Shown in pieces: positions 42,960 to 51,347 of a stretch of DNA of 64,000 nt. Source of the DNA: Brevundimonas sp. NIBR11. GTDB lineage: Bacteria; Pseudomonadota; Alphaproteobacteria; Caulobacterales; Caulobacteraceae. Where the stretch lies: NCBI RefSeq assembly GCF_027912535.1, contig NZ_CP115465.1, positions 2,460,001-2,524,000 on the forward strand, in the 5' to 3' direction. The notes beneath the pieces are model-generated. The model did no database searches. It was not told the origin of the DNA and saw only the letters and a program-made list of their open reading frames with translations. Position 1 is the stretch's first letter; every line of letters begins with the position of its first letter. The position numbers and the translations under genes are program-made.

Positions 42960-43669
42960 CGCCGCACGCTGTCCAGCGGCCCGGCGGCCTCGCCCCGGAC
43001 ATGGGGCCACAGGGCCTCGCACACGGCGAAGTCGAAGGCCGTATCCACGTCCCAGCCCCGCTCGGGCGGCATGACATGGGCCAGGGTGTCCGACCCGACG
43101 AACGTTCGGCGCTCCAGCAGGATGCCCGGTCGTCCGACATAGACGGCGCCATTGACCACCACCGGCTCGCCCGGCTTCGCGACGTCCGGCCGGAACAGCC
43201 CGTCGTCGCCGACCCGGCCGTAGAAGGTCTGGGGCTTCAGCACCGGCGAGACGCCGATGACCGACGACGCCCCGCTGGCGTGACAGAGCGCGACCGCCGC
43301 ATCGATGTCCGCGCCGAGCCTGAGCGGCGAGGTCGGCTGGAGGAGGACGACATAGTCCCAGATCCCGCCGAGCGTCTGCAGCGCGTGGGCCACCGCGTCG
43401 ATGACCGACGCCTGCGGTCCAGACAGGTGGTCCGGGCGACGAAACGGCGGCGGAAAGCCCATCTCCGTCGCGACGGCGGCGACCGCCTCGTCGTCGGTGG
43501 AGACCACGACCTGATCCAGCACCCGGGCCTCGCGACAGGCCTCCAGCGTCCAGGCGACCATCGGCCGTCCCGCTAGCGGACGGACATTCTTGCCCGGCAA
43601 CCCCTGCGACCCCGCCCGCGCCGGGACCAGACCCAGAACCCGCCCAGCGGAAGCGCCCTCGCCGATCAT
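42956..43669 (-). CDS. legF: CMP-nonulosonate (sialic/legionaminic acid) synthetase
   Basis: This 237-aa nucleotidyltransferase activates a nonulosonic acid with CTP. The NeuA signature GLVPARAGSQGLPGKNVRPL sits at the N-terminus. VVLLQPTSPLR and the metal-binding DVDTAFDF near the end are typical. The ATG at 43669 has GGAGACGG upstream. It is divergent from the legB-like gene (92 bases) and convergent with legG. The exact acid (legionaminic or other) is inferred from context. Confidence 0.87.
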   Translation of the reverse strand: MIGEGASAGRVLGLVPARAGSQGLPGKNVRPLAGRPMVAWTLEACREARVLDQVVVSTDDEAVAAVATEMGFPPPFRRPDHLSGPQASVIDAVAHALQTLGGIWDYVVLLQPTSPLRLGADIDAAVALCHASGASSVIGVSPVLKPQTFYGRVGDDGLFRPDVAKPGEPVVVNGAVYVGRPGILLERRTFVGSDTLAHVMPPERGWDVDTAFDFAVCEALWPHVRGEAAGPLDSVRR

Positions 43670-43761
43670 GTCCGTCTCCGTGACGCGCCTGTAGCGGTCC
43701 TTTAGACTCTGATTCGGACGGTCCGGACGCAATCACGCCGCCGGATCGAGGCGGGTCTGTC

Positions 43762-44766
43762 GTGGACATCGAAGCGGTCAGCAGAGCACTCAAGGGCCGG
43801 CGGGCGCTGGTCACCGGCGCCGGCGGCTTCATCGGCAGCCGGCTGTGCGAGCGGCTGGTCGAGATCGGCGCCGAAGTCCGCACTCTGGTCCGCTACACCT
43901 CCGACGGAGAGGCCGGCTGGCTGGATCGCTCGCCGATCCGTGGGCAGATCGACGTACGGCGCGGCGACCTGGCCGACCGTGACAGTGTCCACGATGCCGT
44001 GAAAGGCTGCGAGGTCGTCTTCCACCTCGGCGCCCTGATCGCCATTCCCTATTCGTACCTTGCGCCCGAAAGCTACGTCCGCACCAACATCCTGGGCACG
44101 CTCAATGTGCTTCAGGCGGCGCGCGAACTGGGCGTCGAGCGCTTGGTTCACACCTCCACCAGCGAGGTCTACGGGTCGGCCCAGTTCGTTCCGATGACCG
44201 AGGCGCATCCGCTGGTCGGGCAGTCTCCCTACTCCGCCTCCAAGATCGCGGCCGACAAGCTGGCGGAGAGCTACCACCGATCGTTCAAGACCCCTGTCGT
44301 GACCCTGCGGCCGTTCAACACCTTCGGGCCCCGCCAGAGCGCGCGTGCGGTGATCCCGGCGATCACGGTCCAGCTGCTGGCCGGTCGACCGATCAAGCTG
44401 GGCGACACGCGGCCGACGCGGGACTTCGTCTTCGTGGACGACACGGTCGAAGCCTTCCTGCGGGCCGCCACGGTTCCGGGCATCGAGGGCCTGACGGTGC
44501 ATACTGGCGGCGGGCGAGAGGTCAGGATCGGCGACCTGCCGGCCATGATCGGGGCCGCCGCCGGCCTGCCGGTCGAGGTTGAGGCCGATCCGCAGCGGCT
44601 GCGACCCGCCGCCAGCGAGGTCGAACGCCTGCACGCCGACGCCTCCCTGGCGAAGGAACGCCTCGGCTGGGCGCCTTCGGTCACGGTCGAGGAAGGGCTG
44701 GCCCGCACCGTGGCCTTCATCCGCGATAACCCCGGCCTCTACCGGCCGGCGGAGTATGCGGTGTGA
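43762..44766 (+). CDS. legB: NAD-dependent sugar-nucleotide 4,6-dehydratase (LegB-like)
   Basis: This 334-aa extended SDR enzyme has the Rossmann loop VTGAGGFIGSRL, HLGALIAIPYSY, and the catalytic set TSTSEVYGSA with YSASKIAADK. Motifs such as FNTFGPRQSARAVIP and DFVFVDDTVEAF fit the GDP-GlcNAc/UDP-GlcNAc 4,6-dehydratases of the legionaminic pathway. The start is GTG at 43762. It overlaps the next gene as GTGA. The substrate is inferred from that neighbour. Confidence 0.82.
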   Translation: MDIEAVSRALKGRRALVTGAGGFIGSRLCERLVEIGAEVRTLVRYTSDGEAGWLDRSPIRGQIDVRRGDLADRDSVHDAVKGCEVVFHLGALIAIPYSYLAPESYVRTNILGTLNVLQAARELGVERLVHTSTSEVYGSAQFVPMTEAHPLVGQSPYSASKIAADKLAESYHRSFKTPVVTLRPFNTFGPRQSARAVIPAITVQLLAGRPIKLGDTRPTRDFVFVDDTVEAFLRAATVPGIEGLTVHTGGGREVRIGDLPAMIGAAAGLPVEVEADPQRLRPAASEVERLHADASLAKERLGWAPSVTVEEGLARTVAFIRDNPGLYRPAEYAV

Positions 44767-45818
44767 CGCCGACGGACGGCATCGGTGAGAACCTGATGGG
44801 GCCGGAAGCGCCTCTGCTCGACGCCATCGCCCGGCTGGACGCGGTCCGGCGCAAGCTGGTCGTGGTCGTCGACGCCGAGCGCCGTCTTCTGGGCAGCGTC
44901 ACCGACGGGGACATCCGACGCGGCCTCCTGCGCCGTCTGCCGATGGACGCGCCGATCCGCGAGGTGATGAACACCGCCCCGGTCTCGCTGCAGATCGACG
45001 GCTCGGACGCTGTCGCCCTGCAACGGTTGGAGGAGCGGGGCGTCACCCTGGCCCCTTTGCTCGACCGGTCGGGCCGGGTCGTGGGCCTCTACCCGGATAC
45101 GGTCGGGACGCCCCGGGCCAGGGACAATCTGGTGGTCATCATGGCCGGAGGTCGCGGCGTTCGCCTTGCGCCTCTGACCCAGACCTGCCCCAAGCCGATG
45201 TTGAAGGTGGCTGGCCGCCCGTTGCTGGAGACCATCATCGAGCGCCTTAGGGCCCAAGGGTTCGGCCGCTTCCGCCTGGCCGTGAACTATCTGGCCGGGA
45301 TGATCGAAGACCATTTCGGCGACGGCTCGTCGATGGGCGTCGAAATCGAGTATCTGCGCGAGGATCATCCGCGCGGAACCGCCGGCGCCCTGTCGCTGGT
45401 GCGCGACCCGATCACGGCGCCGATGTTGGTGATGAACGGCGACGTCCTGACCCGGATGGCCTTCGGCGGCCTGATCGACTTCCACGAGGAACACGAAGCC
45501 AGGGCCACCCTGTGCCTGCGCGAACATCAGTTCCAGGCGCCGCACGGCGTGGCCGAGGTGGAGGGCGTGCGGATGACGGCCCTGCGCGAAAAGCCGACCT
45601 TCCGCTGGCTGGCCAACGCCGGCGTCTATTGTCTTGACGGATCGGTGTTGTCGCGGATCCCGGACCACGGCCCGTATGACATGCCCGAGCTGCTGGCCGG
45701 CCTGGCGTCGGACGGCGAGATGGTCGGGGCCTATCCGATTCACGAATACTGGCTCGACATCGGCCGCCCGCCCGATTTCGAAAGCGCCCAGACCGATTTC
45801 GGCGAGGTGTTTTCCTGA
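44763..45818 (+). CDS. CBS-domain sugar-1-phosphate nucleotidyltransferase (PtmE/LegX-like)
   Basis: This 351-aa fusion has a CBS pair at residues 1-115 (VVVVDAERRLLGSVTDGDIRRG, then LAPLLDRSGRVVGLY) and a nucleotidyltransferase from about 120 (VIMAGGRGVRLAPLTQTCPKPML, MNGDVLTRM, EYWLDIGRPPDFESA). This architecture is that of C. jejuni PtmE, which makes GDP-glucosamine for GDP-linked legionaminic acid synthesis. The GTG start overlaps the preceding TGA. The CBS domains could sense adenosyl ligands. Confidence 0.84.
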   Translation: MTPTDGIGENLMGPEAPLLDAIARLDAVRRKLVVVVDAERRLLGSVTDGDIRRGLLRRLPMDAPIREVMNTAPVSLQIDGSDAVALQRLEERGVTLAPLLDRSGRVVGLYPDTVGTPRARDNLVVIMAGGRGVRLAPLTQTCPKPMLKVAGRPLLETIIERLRAQGFGRFRLAVNYLAGMIEDHFGDGSSMGVEIEYLREDHPRGTAGALSLVRDPITAPMLVMNGDVLTRMAFGGLIDFHEEHEARATLCLREHQFQAPHGVAEVEGVRMTALREKPTFRWLANAGVYCLDGSVLSRIPDHGPYDMPELLAGLASDGEMVGAYPIHEYWLDIGRPPDFESAQTDFGEVFS

Positions 45819-46023
45819 CCTCGGAGGCATGCCTCGACGCCGCTGTTCCCGCAGCAAAATCGCAGCGCCGCCCACAATCCTTGAGTCCGATCCGGAAAGC
45901 CGCCGCGCGAACGACGTTCACGAGATCGTCTGATGCGACACCGGGCTTGACCCGCGCGCGGGCGCGGCTCATTCAGCGCGGATCGCAACTGCGGTCAGGC
46001 TTGGGGCGTCCGAGACTAAATCT

Positions 46024-46800
46024 ATGATCTCCGAGACATTTGGTCAGCAGAAGCGCATCATCAGCGCCCTGGTCGTGCGGGAGATGACGACCCGGTATGG
46101 GCGTCAGGGCTTGGGCTTCGCCTGGATCATCGGCGAGCCCCTGCTCTTCTGCTTCGGCGTGATGATCCTCTGGACCGCCACCAAGCCCGCCTATGAGCAC
46201 GGCATCCGCCTCGCCCCGTTTGTGATGACGGGCTATATGTCGCTGATCCTGATGAGGCATTTCATCGCGCTTCTGTCTAGCGCGCTCCAGGCCAACCTGG
46301 GGCTGATGTACCATCGTCAGATCGCGCCCCTGCACCTGTTCTATTCCCGCGCCCTTTTGGAGCTCGGAGGGGCGACGGGCGCTTTTATGGTCGTCTACGC
46401 CGTGCTGTTGATGCTGGGTCAGGTCAGCCTCCCGCATAACTACCTGCTGCTCTACTCGGGCTGGCTGCTGCTCGCTTGGACCGCCCTCGGCTTCGCGCTG
46501 ACGCTTTCCGGCCTGGTCATGCGCTACGAGCTTCTGGAACGGCTGGTGCCTCTGATCAGCTATGTGATGATCCCGGTCTCCGGCGCCTTCTACATGGTCG
46601 CCTGGATTCCCGCCTCCGCGAGACACATCGTCCACTGGATTCCGTTCATCCACGGCATCGAGATGGTGCGCGCCGGGGTCTTCGGCGAGTTCGTCCCCAC
46701 CTACTATGACGCGCCCTATGCTCTTTTCATCGGCGCAATCATGAACATCCTCGGTCTTTTGATCATCTCGACCTCGCGCGATCGCGTCGAAGTCGAGTAG
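46024..46800 (+). CDS. kpsM: Capsule polysaccharide ABC exporter permease (KpsM type)
   Basis: This 258-aa ABC-2 permease has about six helices (WIIGEPLLFCFGVMILWTA, YLLLYSGWLLLAWTALGFAL and others) and an N-terminal amphipathic start MISETFGQQKRIISALVVRE that is typical of KpsM/CtrC. It carries lipid-linked capsule glycan across the inner membrane with the KpsT-like ATPase two genes on. Upstream, 45819-46023 has no gene; it holds a palindrome GAGGCATGCCTC at 45824-45835. Confidence 0.92.
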   Translation: MISETFGQQKRIISALVVREMTTRYGRQGLGFAWIIGEPLLFCFGVMILWTATKPAYEHGIRLAPFVMTGYMSLILMRHFIALLSSALQANLGLMYHRQIAPLHLFYSRALLELGGATGAFMVVYAVLLMLGQVSLPHNYLLLYSGWLLLAWTALGFALTLSGLVMRYELLERLVPLISYVMIPVSGAFYMVAWIPASARHIVHWIPFIHGIEMVRAGVFGEFVPTYYDAPYALFIGAIMNILGLLIISTSRDRVEVE

Positions 46801-46846
46801 TAAGACCTGCCCGGAACCAGACCCCTGGGGTCCCAACGGATCGAAT

Positions 46847-48013
46847 ATGGCTGAAGCTCAAATCAACTACCTGGGTCCGATTCCGGAGGCGCTCACGTTC
46901 CGCGAGGCCCGCAAGCCTTGGTGGCAGCGCCTGCCGGTCGGCTTCCTGCTGGTCGTCGCCCTGCCCACGATGCTGGCCGCCCTCTACTACCTCGTCATCG
47001 CGACGCCCCGGTATGTGTCGGAAGCCCGCTTCATCGTCCGCGCCTCGACCCAGGGTTCCCAACCCTCCGTCCTCGGCGCTGCACTGCAGGGCGTGGGCCT
47101 GTCCACCGCCCAATCCGACGCTTTCGCCGTCCATGAGTACATCAAGTCGCGCGACGCCCTGCGCGAACTGGGTCGCCGCTTCGATATCCCCGCCATCCTG
47201 AACCCCCGCGGCGCCGACGCCTTCTCGCGCTATCCCCGTCCGTGGGACAGCACGGGCGAAGAGGGCCTCTACAAGGGGTTCAACCGCTTCGTCGTGGTCG
47301 GCTATGACTCCACCACCGGCATTTCGACCCTGCGCGTCGAGGCCTTCCGGGCCGAAGACGCCCGTCAGCTGAACCTGGCCCTGCTCGCCGGCGGCGAACA
47401 ACTCGTCAACCGGCTGAACGAGCGCGCCATGGGCGACGCGGTGGCCGAAGCCAGCACGGCCCGCGACGAGGCCCGCGCCCGTCTGACCGGCATCCAGCAG
47501 GAACTGACCGCCTTCCGCAATCGCGAGGGCTTCATCGACCCCGAACTGGCGGCGCGCGAAAGCTCGTCCCTGATCGGCGGGCTGCTGGCCACCGTGGCTC
47601 AACTGCGCGCCGACCGGTCTCAACTGGCCGGCGAGGCTCCGCAAAGCCCGCAGCTTCCCATCCTCGACGGCCGCATCGCCGCCTATGAACGGCAGATCGC
47701 AGCCGAACGCGCCAAGGTCGCGGGGGCGTCGACGTCCCTGGCGCCTCGCGTGGGCGTCTACACCGACCTGGAACTGCGGCAGGCGCTCGCGGATCGAGAA
47801 TTGGCCGAAGCGACCTCGGCCCTGCTGACCGCTCAGCAAGAAGCCCGCCGCCAGAAGCTCTATCTGGACCGGATCGTGACGCCGAATCTTCCCGACCGCC
47901 CGACCCAGCCGCGCCGCTGGACCGCGATCCTGACGGTCTTCGCCTCGTCCATCCTGATCTACGGGGTGGGCTGGCTGGTCTGGGCCGGAGTCCGCGAGCA
48001 TCGTCAAGGCTGA
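46847..48013 (+). CDS. kpsE: Capsule export inner-membrane adaptor (KpsE/CtrB type)
   Basis: This 388-aa polysaccharide co-polymerase-like protein has a first helix at LPVGFLLVVALPTMLAALYY, a long periplasmic coiled coil (EASTARDEARARLTGIQQEL, ADRELAEATSALLTAQQEAR) and a last helix (ILTVFASSILIYGVGWLVW). It bridges the ABC exporter to an outer-membrane channel, which is not in the window. Its stop overlaps the kpsT start by one base (TGATG). Confidence 0.91.
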   Translation: MAEAQINYLGPIPEALTFREARKPWWQRLPVGFLLVVALPTMLAALYYLVIATPRYVSEARFIVRASTQGSQPSVLGAALQGVGLSTAQSDAFAVHEYIKSRDALRELGRRFDIPAILNPRGADAFSRYPRPWDSTGEEGLYKGFNRFVVVGYDSTTGISTLRVEAFRAEDARQLNLALLAGGEQLVNRLNERAMGDAVAEASTARDEARARLTGIQQELTAFRNREGFIDPELAARESSSLIGGLLATVAQLRADRSQLAGEAPQSPQLPILDGRIAAYERQIAAERAKVAGASTSLAPRVGVYTDLELRQALADRELAEATSALLTAQQEARRQKLYLDRIVTPNLPDRPTQPRRWTAILTVFASSILIYGVGWLVWAGVREHRQG

Positions 48014-48699
48014 TGACGGCTCCCGCCAACGACATCGTCGAGTCGCCCGGCCTTCGGGTCGTGAATGTAGGCAAGACCTTCCACGGGGCCGTCAATCCTG
48101 TGTTTCGGGGCATCTCCTTCACCCTGGGGCGCAGCGACCGGCTGGCGATCCTCGGCCGAAACGGCCAGGGCAAGTCGACGCTGATCAAGATGCTGGGCGG
48201 AATCCTGCCGGCCACCGAGGGCGAGATCATCTGGAACATGACGTCGTCCTGGCCGATCGGCTTCGGCGGCGGCTTCCAGGGCAGTCTGACGGGGCTGGAC
48301 AACATCCGGTTTCTGGCCCGCCTCTACAAACGCGACCAGAAGGAGACGCTGGAGCGGGTGGACGGGTTCGCCGAACTGGGCAGGTCGTTGCGCCTGCCGG
48401 TGAAGCACTACTCGTCGGGCATGCGCGCGCGCCTGGCCTTCGGTCTGTCGCTGGCGATCGAGTTCGATTGCTACATGATCGACGAACTGGTCGCGGTCGG
48501 CGACGCCCGCTTCCAGCAGAAATGCCAGGAAGAGCTGTTCGAACGGCGCAAGGACCGGGCCTTCATGATGGCGTCGCACGACACCCATCTGGTCGCCCAC
48601 CACTGCGACCGGGCGATCATCATCGAAAGCGGCCAGTGCAAGATGTTCGATGACGTCGGCGAGGCCGTCGAGATCTATTCCTGGCTCCGGGCCGCCTGA
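48013..48699 (+). CDS. kpsT: Capsule polysaccharide ABC exporter ATPase (KpsT type)
   Basis: This is a 228-aa ATPase. Walker A is GRNGQGKST, the signature YSSGMRARLAFG is the KpsT/Wzt variant, Walker B is CYMIDELVAVGD and the H-loop is MMASHDTHLV. It has no carbohydrate-binding C-terminal domain, unlike O-antigen Wzt, supporting a capsule role. It overlaps both neighbours by one base (TGATG on each side). Confidence 0.93.
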   Translation: MTAPANDIVESPGLRVVNVGKTFHGAVNPVFRGISFTLGRSDRLAILGRNGQGKSTLIKMLGGILPATEGEIIWNMTSSWPIGFGGGFQGSLTGLDNIRFLARLYKRDQKETLERVDGFAELGRSLRLPVKHYSSGMRARLAFGLSLAIEFDCYMIDELVAVGDARFQQKCQEELFERRKDRAFMMASHDTHLVAHHCDRAIIIESGQCKMFDDVGEAVEIYSWLRAA

Positions 48700-49589
48700 T
48701 GTCGTCAGAGGGTCTCGGCGTCCTGATCACGCCCTCGGCCGCAGGCACGGGCTGGCGCGAGGCCCTGACGGCCCGCGCCGTCAGCCTGGGCTGGGCGGTG
48801 CACGACGGCGCCTCGGAGCCCCCCGGCGTCGGCCTGGTCTTCGCCCACGACCACGCCGGCCTCCTGGCCTTTCCGCCGTCGGCGCGAGCGGTCGTCAGGG
48901 ACACCACCGCCACGGCCAACCTGGATCCCGGCCAGCCGGCCGTGCTCGACGAAATCATCCTGCGGTCGACGATACTCGCGGAGGCCGAGTTGGCGGCGAC
49001 GCAGGGCGCGGCCGTCTTCAACGCCGCCCGCTACGTTCTCGACTTCCCCATACTCGGGACGATCGAGCGCCGTGACGACGGTCCCTACCGGATCCACCCG
49101 AGCGTGTCGGAATCGCCGCTGGCGATCTTTGACGATCTCGAGCCCGGCAGTCAGGCGAACTGGCATCCGCGCTGGTTCGTCTACGTGGGCGGCTACGAGG
49201 GATCGATCGACGAGCCGCAGATCGACATGACCGGCCGCATGCGCGCGTTTCTCCATGGCCCCTACATCCGGCTTCCCGCCGGTCGCTGGCGCGTCGATGT
49301 CCATTTCACCGTCGATCCGCAGCGCGCCCACGCGCCCCTGTTGTTCGAATGGGGTTCGGGGATCGAGTTTTCCCGGATCATGACCGAGATCAACTATCCG
49401 GGCTCCTACGCCGTCAGCCTGGATCGGGTCTGGCAAGAGGCGGACGCCGCCCAACTTCGCATCTGGAACGCCCACCCCGTGTTCCAGGGTCGGTTCGGCT
49501 TCCAGGGGGCCAGGGTGACTCGCGTGGCGATGGACGACCCGACGCCGCCCACTCCGACAGACCGTATCGTCGAGGCTTCGGTCGGCTAG
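48699..49589 (+). CDS. Unrecognised protein coupled to the capsule exporter
   Basis: I do not recognise this 296-aa protein. Residues 1-105 form an alpha/beta-looking part (GVLITPSAAGTGWREALTAR, VGLVFAHDHAGLLAFPPS). Residues 140-290 are strand-rich with many aromatics (WHPRWFVYVGGYEGSIDE, IRLPAGRWRVDVHFTVDP, IEFSRIMTEINYPG), like a carbohydrate-binding beta-sandwich. No signal peptide is seen. Its start overlaps kpsT by one base, so it is in the export operon and may handle the exported glycan. Its TAG shares CTAG with the convergent hydrolase. Confidence 0.7.
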   Translation: MSSEGLGVLITPSAAGTGWREALTARAVSLGWAVHDGASEPPGVGLVFAHDHAGLLAFPPSARAVVRDTTATANLDPGQPAVLDEIILRSTILAEAELAATQGAAVFNAARYVLDFPILGTIERRDDGPYRIHPSVSESPLAIFDDLEPGSQANWHPRWFVYVGGYEGSIDEPQIDMTGRMRAFLHGPYIRLPAGRWRVDVHFTVDPQRAHAPLLFEWGSGIEFSRIMTEINYPGSYAVSLDRVWQEADAAQLRIWNAHPVFQGRFGFQGARVTRVAMDDPTPPTPTDRIVEASVG

Positions 49590-50605
49590 GGCTGCCCCGA
49601 GGTCCCGACCTGGGTCGCCTCGGCGCCCTGGAGGGCCGCCCTCGCGCGCTGGAAGGCCTCATCGAGCGCGGCGTTCCTGACGAACATCAGACCCTGAGGC
49701 CGCGGCGGCGCTGCAACGGTCGCGGAGCCCGGCGTGCCGCCGCCCCCGAGAGCCGCGCCGTAGAAGATATGGGCGCCGATCTGGCGCACCCGCGCCAGAC
49801 GCCGGCCCCATGACGGAGACACGTAGTTGGCGTGGTAGTTGACGGATTCACGCGGCAGGAGGGCCTGTGAGCGGCCCTCGTAGACATCGCGAGCGATCCT
49901 CTCCGCCCGCGCCCACTTCACCATGTCCACGGGACTGCGGCCGATGGCGCCGTCGCAGGTGAAGGTGAACTGACACGTGCGGCTGTTGCGCTGATAGACC
50001 ACCTGACAGATGTCGCGCGGATAGCCTCCGCTGCGCGAGCGGTTGATGACCACTTCGGCCACTGCGGCCTGGCCGTCTTCGCTCTCGTTTCGGGCCTCGT
50101 AGTATATGGCCTGCGTCAGGCATTCGACCGCGTTTGTCGGCACAACGGGCCGCGTTCTCAGATCGAGCTGAGGCGCCCGGTAACGCCCTCCCGAGCCGGC
50201 GCCGCCGGCCGTTGCGTCGACGCGGAGCGGCGGGGGCGCTATCACCGAAGTTGCCGAATATTGGTTCGCGACAGGAACCGAGGGGCGCGGCGCGCTTCGA
50301 GCCGCAGTCTGTGGCGTAACCCGCGATGAAGTTCGCGCTCTTGTCGCCGGCGCGGACCTGTGCGTTTGCGGATCGGAAAGGCGGCCCCCAGAGCCGTCGC
50401 GCATCATTGACCGAAGCCGCGCATTGAGCCGTTCTCGCCTTTCGGAGTCCGACACTGCGACAGGGGCGGGTTCGGGGTCGACGGTCGCCGCGCTTCCGGC
50501 GCCAGCCGGCCGTTCTGCTCCAGTGGCCGCAGACATCGACGCCGCGACACCCGTCGTAGCGCCGACCACGCAGACCACCACCAACGCTGAAACAACTTTG
50601 CGCAA
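49586..50605 (-). CDS. SleB-like cell wall hydrolase (Hydrolase_2)
   Basis: This is a 339-aa exported protein. The signal peptide is MRKVVSALVVVCVVGATTGV. A Pro/Ala/Ser-rich linker follows (about 30-155), then the Hydrolase_2 domain (about 160-275) with IYYEARNESEDGQAAVAEVV, containing the catalytic Glu, then CQVVYQRNSRTCQFTFTCDG. It probably cleaves peptidoglycan glycan strands. The start is TTG at 50605 with GGGGG before it; a later ATG would remove most of the signal. The 124 bases before gspJ hold no gene. Confidence 0.85.
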   Translation of the reverse strand: MRKVVSALVVVCVVGATTGVAASMSAATGAERPAGAGSAATVDPEPAPVAVSDSERRERLNARLRSMMRDGSGGRLSDPQTHRSAPATRARTSSRVTPQTAARSAPRPSVPVANQYSATSVIAPPPLRVDATAGGAGSGGRYRAPQLDLRTRPVVPTNAVECLTQAIYYEARNESEDGQAAVAEVVINRSRSGGYPRDICQVVYQRNSRTCQFTFTCDGAIGRSPVDMVKWARAERIARDVYEGRSQALLPRESVNYHANYVSPSWGRRLARVRQIGAHIFYGAALGGGGTPGSATVAAPPRPQGLMFVRNAALDEAFQRARAALQGAEATQVGTSGQP

Positions 50606-50729
50606 GACGCCCCCGTGAGCCTGGGGCCTTCTAGCATCATGAGGAAAAGGATCAAAGCGGAGCCACAGGCGGAAACCGAGACAGAGTTTCTCTCTGGGAG
50701 CGATCCGAATGCTGTTCTAGAAGCAGACC

Positions 50730-51347
50730 ATGGTCCCCAAGGGTTTCCACTCTGGATTTTCGTTGATCGAAGCCTTGGTCGTGCTCGCGATCGGCGGCAT
50801 GGCGCTCGCCATCATCTTCAGCATCGGAGTGAAAGCCGGCGACACCGGTTTCGGGTTGGGACGTCGCGCCATGACCGTGGCCGACGCCGACATCGCCACC
50901 AGCGATTTGCGAAGCATCCTGCGAAGCGTCGTGTTGCGGCCGGCGAATACATTCGTGGTCGGGGTGGATCGCCCGGTTCTCGGCAGCCGGGACGAGTTAG
51001 ACACGGAGGTGGTCATGGAGCGTTCCACCCAGTGCGCTCCTCAGGGCTGGGCCGGCCGAATGGTGCTCAGAATCGAGCCGCGGGACGGAAAGGTCCTGTT
51101 GACGTGCACGGCCGGGGGCAAGACAAGAACATTGATCGACTTCGCCGACAATCCCGCCGCATTCTCCTATTCAGTCGATGGGCAGACGTGGACCCCGACT
51201 TACACGAACGCTCCGATCGACGGTGTTCGTGATGAGGTGCTCAGATCACAGTCTCTGTGGATCCGTCTGGCCGGCCCGCCAATTGCTGATGTCGTCGAGC
51301 ATGCCGCGTCGGGCCGGCCGCTGGTCTGGGTGCGGCCCGATGCGTAG
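50730..51347 (+). CDS. gspJ: Type II secretion pseudopilin (GspJ-like)
   Basis: This 205-aa minor pseudopilin has a prepilin peptidase site HSG|FSLIEALVVLAIGG with Glu at +5 and a hydrophobic N-terminal helix. Strand-rich C-terminal parts include GWAGRMVLRIEPRDGK and LWIRLAGPP. GspJ caps the pseudopilus with GspI and GspK. It is the first of three gsp-like genes; gspG, gspH and gspI are not next to it. The gspK start lies 8 bases inside its end. Confidence 0.75.
   Translation: MVPKGFHSGFSLIEALVVLAIGGMALAIIFSIGVKAGDTGFGLGRRAMTVADADIATSDLRSILRSVVLRPANTFVVGVDRPVLGSRDELDTEVVMERSTQCAPQGWAGRMVLRIEPRDGKVLLTCTAGGKTRTLIDFADNPAAFSYSVDGQTWTPTYTNAPIDGVRDEVLRSQSLWIRLAGPPIADVVEHAASGRPLVWVRPDA

Noticed and set aside
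45824-45835. GAGGCATGCCTC palindrome after the nucleotidyltransferase gene
   Set aside because: No T-run and no adjacent promoter motif, so it is not called as terminator or operator on its own.
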